Assembly: GCA_024734495.1 (NCBI GenBank)
Contig: JALMQS010000903.1
Location: 124,001 to 188,000 of the forward strand
Direction: 5' to 3'
Length of the DNA: 64,000 nt
Source of the DNA: Forficula auricularia
Lineage: Eukaryota; Arthropoda; Insecta; Dermaptera; Forficulidae
Every line of letters begins with the position of its first letter. Position 1 is the first letter of the stretch. The translations under genes and the position numbers were made by a program. The notes below the pieces were generated by a model, which saw nothing but the letters and a program-made list of their open reading frames with translations, had not been told where the DNA came from and searched no databases. This document shows positions 11,637 to 22,685 of the stretch, in pieces.

Positions 11637-12142
11637 TTTGTTATAATATACTTAGGAGTTGGTAAATAATTATAACAAGGTGTATTATTTAATACAAGGT
11701 TTATTGAGAATAAGTACAGAGGAAGGGTAGCCAGATCACATATCACAGGCCTTTCGATCGTATGTCATCCGCCCTGATTATCAGAAACTCGGCGCTTAAA
11801 TATCATTATAATCAGGTCAAGCTTTGTTATTTCCGTAATTACATAAGCCTAATGCTTCCGCGTAGACTTATGTAACATGTCGAAAAGGCATATCACAACA
11901 CATTGACCGAAAATGGCGAAGCACTAATTTCTAGTCGCAAAATGTAGTTTCATAAATCGATAATAAACAAAGCCATTTTCAATTTGATTTCTTTATAACT
12001 GACGGAGATATTGTAGTAAAACAGGTTTAGTGGAGCTCCCAGTATCATCCGTTTAGTTTTTAGTTTAATTTTTTTTAATTTTAAGGGATCTCATAACTTA
12101 AAAGACAAAATTTATCTCTATATTTTTCTTCTTTTTTTTCAG

Positions 12143-12281
12143 TGGAAGTTGCGTTCCTCGTTTGGGGTATTCGTTTATGTATTGGAGTACGAAAAGCCCC
12201 TTCAGAATTCAACGAGAGTCGTTTTATCTCAATGGCGATCTACAACGAGTTCTTCCTCTCTTGCTTTCTTAATGTTTCCAT
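12143..12281 (+). CDS. GPR158-like class C GPCR, exon with TM5 and TM6
   Basis: After a strong polypyrimidine tract and cag, two bases complete the Leu codon left by the previous exon. The exon then encodes TM5 ([15 protein letters not shown]), intracellular loop 3 ([14 protein letters not shown]) and TM6 ([16 protein letters not shown]). The [11 protein letters not shown] and 'YNE' block match the third loop and TM6 of the GPR158/smog family. This loop is a general G-protein contact region in class C receptors. The donor gtaaga is at 12,282. The exon ends two bases into a codon (AT), completed as Met by the exon at 16,465. The length, 139 nt, is consistent with the phases on both sides. Confidence 0.9.
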
Positions 12282-12289
12282 GTAAGAGA

Positions 12290-12940
12290 GCTTTACTAAA
12301 TATAAAATTTATATCTCATCTTCACCATCTATAGATAAATAATCTGCTTATAAAATATATACTCACTCATTAGTAATCATATTCATTAATTATATTTAAA
12401 CAAAAACAATAGAACAACCTTTTAATTAAAGATGCTTATGGATAGGGACAAAAAATTAATTTCAAAAACAAGAATTAATCAAAGTTGAACATTTTGTCTA
12501 TTTATTATTTCGACTTTTTAAGCAACTCAAGTATTTTTGTTTTAAATGACATGAATGAATTTATTTTATAAATTAAAATTATTTATCATTAGGATAGAAA
12601 AGAAAAACATAACTAGACAATTAAATTATTTTAAAAAATTTGTCTACTTATGATTTTCCTCTCTATTATTAAACCATTTATTTTACATGAATTTATGCAT
12701 ACATTGTTTTTGAGCTTCGACTCCGGAGATTACTTCTCCACCATCGAATGTCCTTGATCATCTTTTAGTCCTTGTTTTTCATAAGAGGAAAAAACTAATT
12801 AAAGAAAAAAACCTCTTTTCCGATAATTATTTCAATTCCATTATCAATCCCTCACCATTCATCTCTTTCCTCTCTATTCTAATGATGCAATAATGATGAC
12901 CAATTTTAATTTGTTTTTCAATAAAATCATTCATGGCATT
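12290..12940. other. Intron with one dispersed repeat
   Basis: About 12,665-12,845 is repeated at about 30,105-30,275, including 'gagcttcgactccggaga', 'ttgatcatctttt' and 'aaacctcttttccgat'. The rest is AT-rich and unremarkable. Neither copy has a conserved ORF, so this is a dispersed non-coding repeat. Confidence 0.5.
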
Positions 12941-12943
12941 TAA

Positions 12944-13480
12944 GGAGGTTCTTTCGCGACAATCCACACAAAAAGTTTTAGCCTCGTAACCACTCTATAA
13001 ATATGAACGGAACTAACATTTTAAGTTATGTTTTTTTAACGTGACTCTACCACTCACACAACGAAATCTCTATATGGATACACACATACTTGCCGGATCG
13101 TTTCCAAGCCATTGATATTACATCCCTTCCACTAAAAATAATCGCCCAAATATGTTTGTTTTTTTTGTTTTTTATCAAAACTAAGAGGTAAATAATTTTA
13201 ATTTTTTTTTAAGTTACTCCGAATATATTATTCTAAGAAATATTAGTTTTTCATCAAGATGGTGAAAGTCCTTCAATGAAAATAAAAATAAAATAATGAT
13301 CATTTTCGCACCCTTTCCCTATCTACCCTATGTAAAAAATGTCATTTTTAATTGCAATTATTTCATGTTTGGTGTGGTAAATCGTCTTCAAATTTTAACA
13401 GTGTGTTTATTATGCTTTTAATGACTTATATTCCAAGTTTCAAAGACTTCTTGAATTTTTGCATTTGTGAAAGAATTACC
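12944..13480 (+). mobile_element. TTAA-flanked MITE, copy 1
   Basis: The element is 537 bp and flanked by TTAA on both sides (12,940-12,943; 13,481-13,484). The ends are inverted: GGAGGTTCTTTCGCGAC at the left; 'gaaagaattacc' at the right. The closest copies are 15,535-16,060 (inverted) and 52,118-52,643 (same orientation). A TTAA target is used by piggyBac and Kolobok superfamilies; without a transposase I cannot say which drives it. Confidence 0.75.
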
Positions 13481-13633
13481 TTAAAACAAAAAAACCCTAA
13501 TTGATTTTGCTCGAAGCATGGTTTTTGTTCGAGGTGAAATAATTTAATAAAATTAAAATTAGACTAATAGATAGTTTTACAAATAAAAGAAATATTGTCT
13601 ATGAGCAAGATTTAATAATACCATAATTATATA

Positions 13634-13658
13634 TTTCTGGCGACTAGCCCATCTTCAG
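13634..13658 (-). other. Hammerhead-like RNA motif
   Basis: On the - strand this reads CTGAAGA, then TGG-gctagtcg-CCA, then GAAA. The first and last bases of the hairpin can pair as T-A, so the spacing fits the hammerhead core directly. Outer stems are not obvious. Confidence 0.35.
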
Positions 13659-13685
13659 TTTACATTGAGTTAAAAAAACTAAAAT

Positions 13686-14297
13686 AAATAAACTGCAACG
13701 GATCGTTTGCTAAACTTTATCCAAATTCATTTGAAATATTAATATGTTCTAGAGTAAAGTACTTTAAAATATAATTTTACTAAAAACTTTATTTAACCTT
13801 TTTTGTGGTCCCCAAGGTACTTAATTAGGATATTAAATTTCATCAAAATTGGTTAAGTCATTTTCAAGATATTTAGAAAAAACTAAAAAAGTACTGAAAT
13901 AAAGTACTAATGTTTGTGGACCGATATGTACCAAAAACTAATCAGCGCTTCATTTTGTTAAAAGAATGCTAGGTTTTTAATTTCATTTCAATCGGTGCAA
14001 CGGTGTGGAAAAAATCGTGGGCCAAAAAAACGATAACATACATCCATCCATATACATACATACATACATCCGCACGCACTAAATGAAAAAATCGCACTTT
14101 TTGGGCTCTCGACGAGACCCCTTGTAATTTTTGGCAAAACCGTCACGTGCTAAAATTCAACCTAATTGAATACTACAATTTGTGACTTTAATTGAGTCCA
14201 TGGGTTCCGTAGTTTTTACCTGAGGACCCTTTGAAGCCACGCTTGCCCCGAGAGCGATTACAATACTTTACCCATGCTTTGCATTGGATAAAAGTAA
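13686..14297. mobile_element. Dispersed repeat with short inverted ends, copy 1
   Basis: The segment from 'aactgcaacggatc' to 'gcattggataaa' is repeated at 46,696-47,275 at high identity over about 600 bp. Near the ends, 'aaactttatccaa' and 'ttggataaaagt' are inverted. A short (cata)n stretch lies near 14,040. No ORF is conserved. The second copy interrupts a hAT transposase, which supports mobility. Confidence 0.65.
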
Positions 14298-14377
14298 AAA
14301 TGGATTACTAGCTAGGTTTCACAAATATTTATTTACTTGAGAAACCTACCTAGTATTCCCCTTTTAATTTCATTAAA

Positions 14378-14605
14378 TATTAAGAAGTGAATTTAATTTT
14401 ATTTAGGATCGAATCAAAGATTTTAGTAGAAATATTTTTACATTGCATATCAGAGGTCTTAGGGTTTGGCTAACGGCCCGGCAAGCTAGTTAGCGCTTGG
14501 GTTCGATTCCCGAGGGGACGAAGCCCTCTGATATGCAATGTAAAAATATTTCTATTAAAATCTTTGATTCGATCCTAAATTAAATTAAATTCACTTCTTA
14601 ATATT
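14378..14605 (+). mobile_element. Foldback element with tRNA-like core
   Basis: Two arms of about 80 bp (14,378-14,457 and 14,524-14,605) are near-perfect reverse complements. They contain 'ggatcgaatcaaagatttta' and 'acattgcatatcagagg'. The short space between holds a tRNA-like block. It has a B-box GGTTCGATTCC within a perfect T-arm (TTGGG, TTCGATT, CCCGA, near 14,497-14,513), then GGGGACG, and a weaker A-box-like 'tggctaacgg'. The D and anticodon arms are not canonical. Related members: 1,612, 41,997, 59,640, and with different arms 29,880, 41,270 and 61,146. Confidence 0.75.
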
Positions 14606-15075
14606 ATAATGGTTATTTACTTAACCTGGGCTGATTTTTGAAAAATTTCCATCTTTTTTCAAAAACAGAAACTCATAAAAGATGCTTAAATCTTTACATT
14701 AATTATTTATTAAATATGTTTCACCATTCTCTTTGAACAAAATTACATTAAGTTGTTAAAGAAGTCGAAATAAATCGGCAACCATGATCAAATATCTACC
14801 ATTAATTCTTGTTTTTGATTTTTTTTAATTATTTTGTCTACATCTACATCCTTACGAATCTTCAATTAAATTTATTAATCAGGAAACAAATAATATCCTA
14901 TCTAATTCTTCAATCCTCGTATTTATTCGAAATTTAGTTTCAACTCTCAACATTTACACTGTCAGTCAAAAATACTCAACACGTCAAATTTATATGTTTA
15001 TCGTATTTTATTTTTTATAATACCTACATGTAATTACTTTGGAGCATAGATAATGCTTTCCATTTAAATTATTTA

Positions 15076-15411
15076 TTAATTTATTGCTAATTTTCGTTTG
15101 AAATTAGCTTTAAAATTAGCCTGCCATTGTTCTTTAGGCTTTTTGACGACCGAATCAAATTCGAACTTGTTGGTTCAGCAACTGGATTTCTAAATCAGAG
15201 ATTTCCATTCAATTAGCCTTTTCGCAACTGTATTTTTACTTACTGTGCCAGTTTCGTGCTCGAGTTGAATTCTATTATCTAATACTTCTGTATAAAGATC
15301 ACGCAAAACTTACAACCTCAAAAAAAAATTTTTGGCAGGCTTTGTTTGTCCTTTTGCGTTCTGAATCAATGATAATTTCAAAACAAAATTATCAATAAAT
15401 GAATCTGACAT
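15076..15411 (-). pseudogene. Degenerate ORF of unknown family
   Basis: On the - strand a 112-codon frame starts with Met (15,409-15,411) and ends at a stop (15,076-15,078), with three in-frame stops. The visible text includes ETGTVSKNTVAKRLIEW, which looks like a helix-turn-helix segment, and a basic C-terminus (KEQWQANFKANFKRKL). The codon pattern looks more protein-like than surrounding DNA. It lies between two inverted TTAA elements in an intron of the receptor gene. It may be the remnant of a transposase or other mobile ORF; I do not recognise the family. Confidence 0.3.
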
Positions 15412-15534
15412 CTAAATCAAACAAATATATCTAATAAAATATTTAATATTGTCCTTTTTATTTATTTAATTATATTTTTAATCAAATTTAATATGAAGGC
15501 AATGATGCTGTAATTTTTAAAAATATTGTATTAA

Positions 15535-16060
15535 GGTAGTTCTTTCCAAATGCAAAAAATTTAAGAAGTCTTCGAAACTTGGAATATAAGTCATTAAAAG
15601 CATAATAAACACACTGTTAAAATTTGAAGACGATTTACCACACCAAACATGAAATAATTGCAATTAAAAATGAAATTCTACATATGGTAGATTGGGAAAG
15701 GGTGCGAAAATGATCATTATTTTATTTTTTTCATTGAAGGACTTTCATCGTTTTGATGAAAAACTAATATTTGTTAGAATAATATAGGTATTCGGAGTAA
15801 CTTAAAAAAATAATTGAAATTATTTACCTCCTAGTTTTGATAAAAAAAATAAAAAAAAAACATATTTGGGTGATTATTTTTAGTGGAGGGGATATAAGTT
15901 TAATGGCTTGGTAACGATCCATTCATAAAGAGAATATAGTAGTATGAGAAATACAGTCACGTTAAAAAACATAACCTAAAATTTTACCACCTTTCATATG
16001 TAACAATTGGTTACGAGGCTAAAACTTTTTGTGTGAATTGTCGCGAAAGAACTAACTACC
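15535..16060 (-). mobile_element. TTAA-flanked MITE, copy 2 (inverted)
   Basis: The 526-bp copy is inverted relative to 12,944-13,480, and TTAA flanks both ends (15,531-15,534; 16,061-16,064). The terminal repeats are GGTAGTTCTTTC and the complement of TGTCGCGAAAGAAC. The two inverted copies bracket about 2 kb of intron and could pair in the transcript. Confidence 0.75.
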
Positions 16061-16464
16061 TTAATCAAAATTTAAAAAAAAACCTAATTTTTAATCATAT
16101 TATTAAACACGGCCATGTCTTAATACTTAAACCAACTGTTCGGATAGCTAAGTTTGACATATGGGTTCGACTACCGGGGGGGGGGGGGGTAAATTTGTAT
16201 GACATCTATATCAACATATCTAACAAAATGTTTGATATTGACCTTAAATTTATTTTTTACAAACTAGCTATATATAAAATATTTTGAAATAAATTCTTGA
16301 TTCCTTATTGTATTAAATTAATACACTTCTTTATAAACAAAAAAAATAATCATAATATTTTATTATATAATATAATTTTTAGTTACCAAAGTTTATCTTA
16401 GATCAGAATGAATGTATCTACATTTTCTCCTATTAATAAAAACTTTTGTTGTTTACTGTACTAG

Positions 16465-16570
16465 GCTGTTCCTCCAGAAACCTGCGAATCCCGATTTGAT
16501 GTTCATCATCTTCTTCTGCCATACCCAGCTAACAGTGACTTTACTCCTTGGTCTTATTTTCGGTAGTAAG
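16465..16570 (+). CDS. GPR158-like class C GPCR, exon with TM7
   Basis: This 106-nt exon is too short to stand out by length, but both its phase and content fit. The acceptor is 'tgtttactgtactag', and the first base completes the Met codon left by the exon at 12,281. It encodes 'LFLQKPANPDL', the last extracellular loop, then TM7 with 'FFCHTQLTVTLLLGLIF' ending GSK. The H-T-x-x-T-V-T pattern followed by an aliphatic run and Lys is the TM7 signature of GPR158-type receptors (the vertebrate equivalent has HTHSTVT). The donor gtgaga is at 16,571. A mariner-type element starts only 82 bp after the donor. Confidence 0.9.
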
Positions 16571-16652
16571 GTGAGAAAATCATAGAGAAAGTCAATTTCT
16601 ACATTTTGATTGCTGAAATGTGAGAATTTATTTGAAATCTGAAAGTTTAATA

Positions 16653-17352
16653 TACGAGGATAAGTCAAAAATTACCTACACTTTTCGTTCTACAACTTTA
16701 TTAAACTAAGATAGGAGGCGGCCGCATGCGCATGCGTTGAGTTGGCGCGTCTGTGGTCACGTGTGCGGAATTTAATCACGATCGCGTCAGTTGTCGTCTA
16801 GCTACAACAGCATAAGCATGTCAGCTCCGCTATCAGATTAGCACCAAAGAGGAGCAACGAGGAGTGGTCAGAGGGTGTGAAAGGTGCTGAAATTCACCGG
16901 AGACTTTTGTCACAATACGGGGAAAGTGCTTTATCTCGTAAAAGCGTTTTTTTATGGATCGAAATGTTTAAAAGTGGCCGAACGAGCGTAACACAAAAAG
17001 AGGGAGCTGGGCGACCGTCAACTTTGAGACGCTTTGAGTCCCTGGAACACCCTCCCTACAGACCAGATCTCGCTACCTCAGACTTTCATCTCTTTGGACC
17101 GCTCAAGGAATAAGCTTTAGAGGTCGTCGATTTGCCTCAGACATGGACGTTCGGGATGCGGCGCAAAAGTGGCTTCATGACCAACCGAAAACCTTCTACC
17201 AGGAAGGCACCCGGAAGCTTGTGGCTCTCTGGACCAAGTGCATTGCTAAAGGTGGAGACTATATCGAAAAATAATGTATCTGTTGTACACCTATCTTAGT
17301 TTAATAAAGTTGTAGAACGAAAAGTGTAAGTAATTTTTGACTTATCCTCGTA
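16653..17352 (+). mobile_element. Mariner-type transposon, internally deleted
   Basis: The element is bounded by TA on each side, with inverted repeats of at least 50 bp: 'tacgaggataagtcaaaaat' at the left and its complement at the right. A transposase remnant is visible in pieces. A helix-turn-helix region (GAEIHRRLLSQYGESALSRK, about 16,880-16,940) ends in GRTSVTQKEGAGRPST. It jumps to a C-terminal part with HPPYRPDLATSDFHLFGPLK (17,047-17,110). A later frame ends 'GGDYIEK' before a stop at about 17,273. The first two catalytic Asp regions are missing. At 700 bp it is about half the usual mariner length. Confidence 0.85.
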
Positions 17353-17790
17353 TATTAAAACTTGGCGAAATAATTTATTGATCATTTTTCGTATCAAAAT
17401 AAATACAATTTTTTGTTTATAAATAAATACAAATCTTTTATAAAAAACAATCTTCAAACATTTATTCCAAACGTTTCGGGAGAATTTATCCCTTGATTGA
17501 TGAAATTTATGGTAAATATATTTGAAGACAAAAAAAGTTTCTTTATGAAACGAATATAAAGCAACACTAAACAAATATATAAACAATGATACATATTGTT
17601 TTGGTGATGAAATTGCCTTAAATAATTTTACGAAAATTCATTGTTTATTGTATTAAATGAAAATGAATGTACACAAAAATCTCTCTAAAAATTTATGATA
17701 AATATATTCCACAAAATTCTCTCGGAAATATTATTTTTTTCAAAATTCATAAACAGTCACTAATTTTCAATTTTAAAACATTTTAAATTA

Positions 17791-18483
17791 CAGGGTGGCG
17801 CAGATGGATCGGGTGGTTTTGAAATACTTGTCAAACTGTGTCGGGTGGTTTTGGAATACTTGTCAAACTGTCAATTTTAAAGGTGTTGGATTGAAATAAA
17901 GTGCAAAACGTGTAGTTACAATGGAGGTTTATTAACGAAAAATTAGTAAAGTTGGTTTTTAAAACAACTGCACATACCGCTAGGATATCAATGCAAGCTG
18001 TACGCGCTCTGTTCCCTGGCCGTTTGATTTCCCGTAATGGAGATCTCCATTGGCCCCCTCGCTCACCGGACCTCACGGTATGTGACTTCTTCTTATGGGG
18101 CTATTTAAAAGCAAGGGTGTACATGAACAAACCCCGGACCAGTCAGGAGTTGAAAGCAGCAATTCACAACGAAATCACATTAATTCCTGGTGATGTGCTT
18201 GAGCGGGCAATGCGGAACGTTAAGGACCGACTCCAAGAATGCGTCGCTCGAGAAGGAGGGCATTTGATGGATGTAATTTTTAAAAACTAACTTTAATAAT
18301 TTTTTGTTAATAAACTTCCATTGTAACTACACGTTTTGCACTTTATTTCAATCCAATACCTTTAAAATTGACAGTTTGACAAGTATTTTAAAACCACCCG
18401 ACACAGTTTGACAAGTATTTTAAAACCACCCGACACAGTTTGACAAGTGTTTTAAAACCACCCGATCCATCTGCGCCACCCTG
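17791..18483 (+). mobile_element. Mariner-like element with subterminal repeats
   Basis: The 693-bp element is flanked by TA (17,789-17,790; 18,484-18,485). Its inverted repeats of about 160-185 bp start CAGGGTGGCGCAGATGGATC. Inside each arm a unit of about 30 bp with 'tttgacaagtattttaaaac' is repeated: about two copies at the left and three at the right. The interior ORF at 17,952-18,290 is a transposase C-terminal third. A polyadenylation-like 'aataaa' lies just after it. Confidence 0.8.
17952..18290 (+). pseudogene. Transposase C-terminal fragment (DDE, Tc1/mariner-type)
   Basis: The reading frame has an arbitrary Met, then WPPRSPDLTVCDFFLWGYLK, the block containing the third catalytic acidic residue (SPDLTVCD) in mariner-like transposases of arthropods. 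The tail 'LKAAIHNEITLIPGDVLERA' and 'LQECVAREGGHLMDVIFKN' match the usual C-terminal end. The N-terminal DNA-binding region and the first two catalytic Asp are absent, so this copy cannot be autonomous. It sits on the same strand as the host gene, in an intron. Confidence 0.8.
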
Positions 18484-18489
18484 TACAAT

Positions 18490-19271
18490 TCAATAATTCT
18501 CACTAATTAGATTACCTAAATTTTTTTTATTAAACCATATTAGGGTGTAATCACAACAAAGTCTTTTTAAACATTGAAGTAATGTTTGACATTCATTTCC
18601 CTTAAGTTATGTATAAACCTGATTTAACTGTTAATTATTTCTCTTATTGATTCAAGTGTACTACAATTCATGCATTTCTTCAGTAGGATAATTAATTTAT
18701 TTAACAAAACATTTGACTCCGTCAACTGTGTTTTATTACAATAATTGTTAATCAAAATACGCATGTTTGTTTTAATTGATTAATTATGTTCTGTTGACAT
18801 ATTTCATATTCAAATTATATGCAAATAGTGTTTACGTTTAGACTAAAAACTTCAACGACGAACAATTATTGTATTTAATTTATCGCCTTTATAAAAAAAG
18901 CTCTTAAGCCTTTACCCTCAATTTCATGATAATATAATAATTAATTACGAGCATTGAAACTCATAAACTAAATAAGATACAAATATAAAAATTTATAACT
19001 TTTATGTTAAGTAGGTATTCATTTTTTCACAAAACAAAAATACTATAAAAATTGTAATCGAATGATTTTGGTGAGGGTAAATTTCTAGTGATTTGAAAAT
19101 AATTAAATATTTTTTGCCATAGATTTCATGGTAACCCTTTAAAGATCTCATCAAGTACCTACAATTAAACTATTTTTTTTTAATTCTCTTTAAAATGACC
19201 ACATAGGAAGTCTAAAGTATTCATTTTTACATATTTACATATGTTGTTTATTTCTAATGGAATTTCTAAAC
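18490..19271. other. Intron sequence, nothing recognised
   Basis: AT-rich DNA in the 5.5-kb intron between the TM7 and tail exons. No ORF, RNA gene or inverted repeat stands out. Confidence 0.4.
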
Positions 19272-19925
19272 CAGTGCTTCTTAAACTTTTTGAAGTCCTG
19301 GTCCCCTTGGAACCCAAGTCAATATCTCACGCCCCCCCCTATTTTTTTTATAATCAGACTGGTTAAAAATGAATTTCGTATATACATACACTTACTAATC
19401 AATGCATGCATTTACTAAGGTTAACAGTAAAAGCGTAAAAAAAATAATAAAAAATAAAAATAAATAACTCATGAAATCAATAGTCTATGTTATAAGGAGT
19501 TCCAAATATATTATCATTTCAACATTTCAATACATTATCGAAATTTTATAATTATAATCCAATTATTTAAACTTATTTAACAATAATAATTTATTTGTTA
19601 CATTTGCGACCCTTCGGGATCCCCTACGGGTAATCCATGGCCCCCTAGTGAATATTTTCTTTAATGGGCCGCGCAGGAGGGGGCTCCTCTTACAGACAAT
19701 AATTTACAAATTTACTAAATATATGGTACAGTGGCATTTTACCGGTAAAGTTAAAATTTCATAGGGCGGGTCATTAACTGACTTGGGTAAAATACCCTTA
19801 TCACTGTGTTTGATTTTTTTCCCACATTGATTAATTGTGACCCGCCCTATATGTCCTACTATTAAAAGAATAAAAATTTAAAAGAGAACCCTCATCGCCC
19901 TAAGAACCATTGTTCTAAACCACTG
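19272..19925. mobile_element. hAT-type MITE
   Basis: The left end reads CAGTGCTTCTTAAAC with 'tttttgaagtcctgg'. The right end, in complement, reads CAGTGGTTTAGAAC. These are related hAT-style terminal sequences. The inside includes a 'gcgacccttcggga' block and a 'gggccgcgcaggaggg' block but no ORF. I did not find a convincing 8-bp target duplication, so the boundaries are provisional. Confidence 0.5.
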
Positions 19926-19929
19926 GACA

Positions 19930-20860
19930 TAAAATTATAAAAAGCTCTACCAATACGTTCACTGTTTCTTTATTTACAACAAATACGAGAGAATTTGATA
20001 TCTCAAATATTTTGGAAGATATAAGGTACGGAACCTTCCGTATGCGATTCGGCTTGCAAGTGGGCCGACTTATAATATTTATTAATGACAATTTATATTT
20101 TCTTTTAATTTTGTTATCTTGTAAATTTTATGTTTACGCCCTAATCGTGATATGGGTTTTGGCTTACACGGGCCGCATTTGATGAAAAAACAAATGCGGC
20201 CGCATTTAAAATATACACATTATATTGATATTTCTAAATTAATTAATGAGGAAAAATTAAGTGAAAATCTCTTGACTCACACTCTAGTTTTTTAAAACAA
20301 TTTTAAATCATTTGGGCATGTGTTGAATACGTTTTTATTTTATCTGAAATTATTTTCCTTTCTGATATCTAATCAAATAACGGAATTATTTTCTCCGTGC
20401 TGTGTTTTATGCATTGAAATGTCTTTAACTAATAAACTCGCCTCTTAATGTATCACCCACCTCTACACTAACTTGCACCCCGTCGATTTAAAAATTAATA
20501 AAAGTAGCTTAGTTTAAGTTCTTTCCATAAAAGTTGCTAAAATATCATTAATATCGATGAAAAAAAATGGTGTCTATTCTGGGTGAAACTTAATAATAGT
20601 TGAATTAAATATACACAAGGTGAGTTTCCCAAATAAATATCTTTAAAGGTTTGGGTCAATATATTTCGCCGTATGAGCCCATCTTCAGGAGTTAATCAGA
20701 AAACAGAATTCAGCCAGCATAATGTATACATCTCCTAAAGATAGGGCCATACGCCCAAATATATTAAGTTAAACCTTTAAGTAACTATATTATGTTTTAT
20801 TTGAACTCAATTTAATTGTATTTAATTCAACTAGTTTAAAATGAAATCTGTTATTTCTCA
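19930..20860. other. Intron sequence with one hammerhead-like motif
   Basis: Mostly unremarkable AT-rich sequence. On the - strand at 20,664-20,689 the order CTGAAGA, 14 bases, GAAA recurs, with a degraded hairpin. No coding potential is supported. Confidence 0.35.
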
Positions 20861-21103
20861 TAAATTATGGGTTTTCCTCGCAAATCACACTTTTACTTGA
20901 CATTTATTTTTTCTAAGATCGAAAGTTCCCCTTTAAAATCTAAAAACAGAAAAAGGGTTACACTTGGTGGAACAAAGATGGAACAGCTGGTGCTGATGTG
21001 TTTAGTAGCATCAAACTTTCTTCCTCTTCGTCACTTTACCAATAATCTATTCGATGTTCAATTATCCCCCTATACTTCGACACACACCATATATACATAT
21101 ATA

Positions 21104-21155
21104 CGAGCTGCTTCGGCACGCCCTCTACAACTCGGCCCTCCGGGCAGGTGGCCCT
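21104..21155 (-). mobile_element. Helitron-like 3' end, inverted
   Basis: On the - strand this is the same GC-rich terminus as at 4,640-4,721: 'cacctgcccggagggccgag', 'tgtagagggcgtgccgaag' and 'cagctcg', then T. It abuts the poly-G/poly-C repeat that starts at about 21,155. Confidence 0.5.
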
Positions 21156-21997
21156 GGTATGGTCAAGTATTGTAATCGTGCATGATAAAAGTGTTTTTTC
21201 CTTCTTTTTTTTTTTTTGAAATATCTCAAAAACGGCTGAAACTATTTTGATTAAAAAAATTGAGCGAAACCATGCCATTTCAGTCTACAAAAAAGCCCTA
21301 ATAAGTGAACATCGAAAAATTATATTTTTCGAGATAATAATTGTTTTGTCAAAATGTCTGTTAGTCTGTCTGGTTGTCTGTCTTTTAGTCTGTGCGTTAC
21401 CAAATTTTTGTGGACGAGCTATCTCAAAAACTAGTGTGAATATCGAAACCAAATTTCACACGTAGTTTTGGTCCATTGAGATTAAGAGCTGATTAGATAT
21501 TGGTGCATATCGACCTAAAATTAAGGGGGGTGGAGAGGGGGTTAAAAATGAAAAATCTAGGCCATTTGAACAAACTCAACTAAATTTTGTATACATAATC
21601 AAAGGGACCCCAGAAGTCTAGAAATCCAAAAACTAACCGCCCAAAATGGGGGGGGGGTTAAAAATTAAAAATCTAGACCATTTGAGCAAACTCAACCAAA
21701 TTTTGTTTACATAATCAGTGGAACCCCAGAACTCTAAAAATGTAAAAACTAACCGCCCGAAATGGGGAGGGGAGGGGGGGTGTAGGGTCAAAAATGAAAA
21801 TCTAAGCCCTTCTACCAAACTCAATCAAATTTTGTATACATAATCAGTGGGCCCACAATGATCTAAAAATTGAAAAACTAACCCCCATCCCCTGGATAAT
21901 TATAAATAATTTTATTAATTATTAAATATAAGTGAGGGGCCAGATTGAATGGTAAAGTCAAGTGGATGGCCACATCAGAACACGTCAGCTTATTTAA
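21155..21997. repeat. Poly-C/poly-G repeat family, copy 2
   Basis: From 'tatggtcaagtattgtaatc' to 'aagtcaagtggatggccaca', this is the fullest copy. Three tandem units (starting near 21,541, 21,659 and 21,787) carry G runs of variable length, 'aaaatctag(a/g)cc' and 'aactcaa(c/t)(c/t)aaattttg'. The copy at 28,830-29,415 has the opposite orientation. It lies entirely in an intron, ending 48 bp before the next receptor exon. Confidence 0.7.
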
Positions 21998-22045
21998 AAA
22001 AGTATTTATTATATACAAAAACTATTTGATATATTTGCATTTCAG

Positions 22046-22288
22046 GCGTACATCGTAATCCGTGGGCAAGGCAAAAATGATGATGGCTCAGCGCCAACAA
22101 AAGCTCATTCCAAGTTCATTGGTAGTAAAGGACCTCGTTCTGGAGGAACTAGTGCACTAGCTACGTCAGCTACAGGGGTTAGTGCTGCGCACGGTGCACT
22201 TAATCCTGCGATACATTGTACACCGCAGACTCCGATTCCTGCCTCAAGCGAATCATCACAATGTATACAGAGGGAGCTTGAGCCACAG
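22046..22288 (+). CDS. GPR158-like class C GPCR, exon for proximal cytoplasmic tail
   Basis: The acceptor 'atttgcatttcag' is followed in phase 0 by AYIVIRGQGKNDDGSAPTKA, which continues directly from the ...IFGSK of TM7. The rest is a flexible tail rich in Ser, Ala, Thr, Gly and Pro, ending IQRELEPQ. The donor is gtaata at 22,289. The exon is 243 nt (81 codons), phase 0 at both ends, so it could be skipped without shifting the frame. No domain is recognisable beyond the start. Confidence 0.85.
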
Positions 22289-22344
22289 GTAATATAATTA
22301 CTCGGTGTGCCTTCTGTAAGCAGCCCTAGTATTGAATCTTTTCA

Positions 22345-22685
22345 AATAAAAAAATTAAATGCAACAAATAAAATACACTAAAAGGTATAAAATAATTATT
22401 ATCTTATTTAGTTACAACTAAACGACGAAATATTAACACGAAATTACTTTTTAAAGTCGGTGCCAAACAAACTATACCTATAAGCGAGCGTACCCGCCAA
22501 ACGTACTAAGTAAGATCCGTCGAAAAAAATGGGACCAATCGGAAGCTAGACTGGACCCAATGCAAAAAAAATTTTCTAAATCGGTTGACAATTGGCGGAG
22601 ATAACACATAGGCACAAAAAAAAAAAAAAAAAAAAAAAAATCAGTCGAATAGAGAACCTCCTCCTTTTTTGAAGTCGGTTAAAAA
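22345..22685. repeat. 'gaagtcggtt' repeat, second copy
   Basis: It shares 'ggtataaaataattattatc', 'cgacgaaatattaacacg' and 'gcgagcgtacccgccaaacg' with 4,807-5,150, and 'gaacctcctccttttttgaa' with 5,770-5,810. A poly(A) run of about 24 lies at 22,617-22,640. It is more likely a dispersed mobile element than a gene. Confidence 0.65.

Noticed and set aside
14440..14530. Functional tRNA gene
   Set aside because: T-arm and B-box are good but D and anticodon arms do not form, and six bases too many lie between the T-arm and any acceptor pairing with the 5' side.
20867..21278. Open frames on both strands near 21 kb
   Set aside because: They cross the junction between unrelated intron sequence, the Helitron-like end and the poly-G repeat, so they are not coding units.
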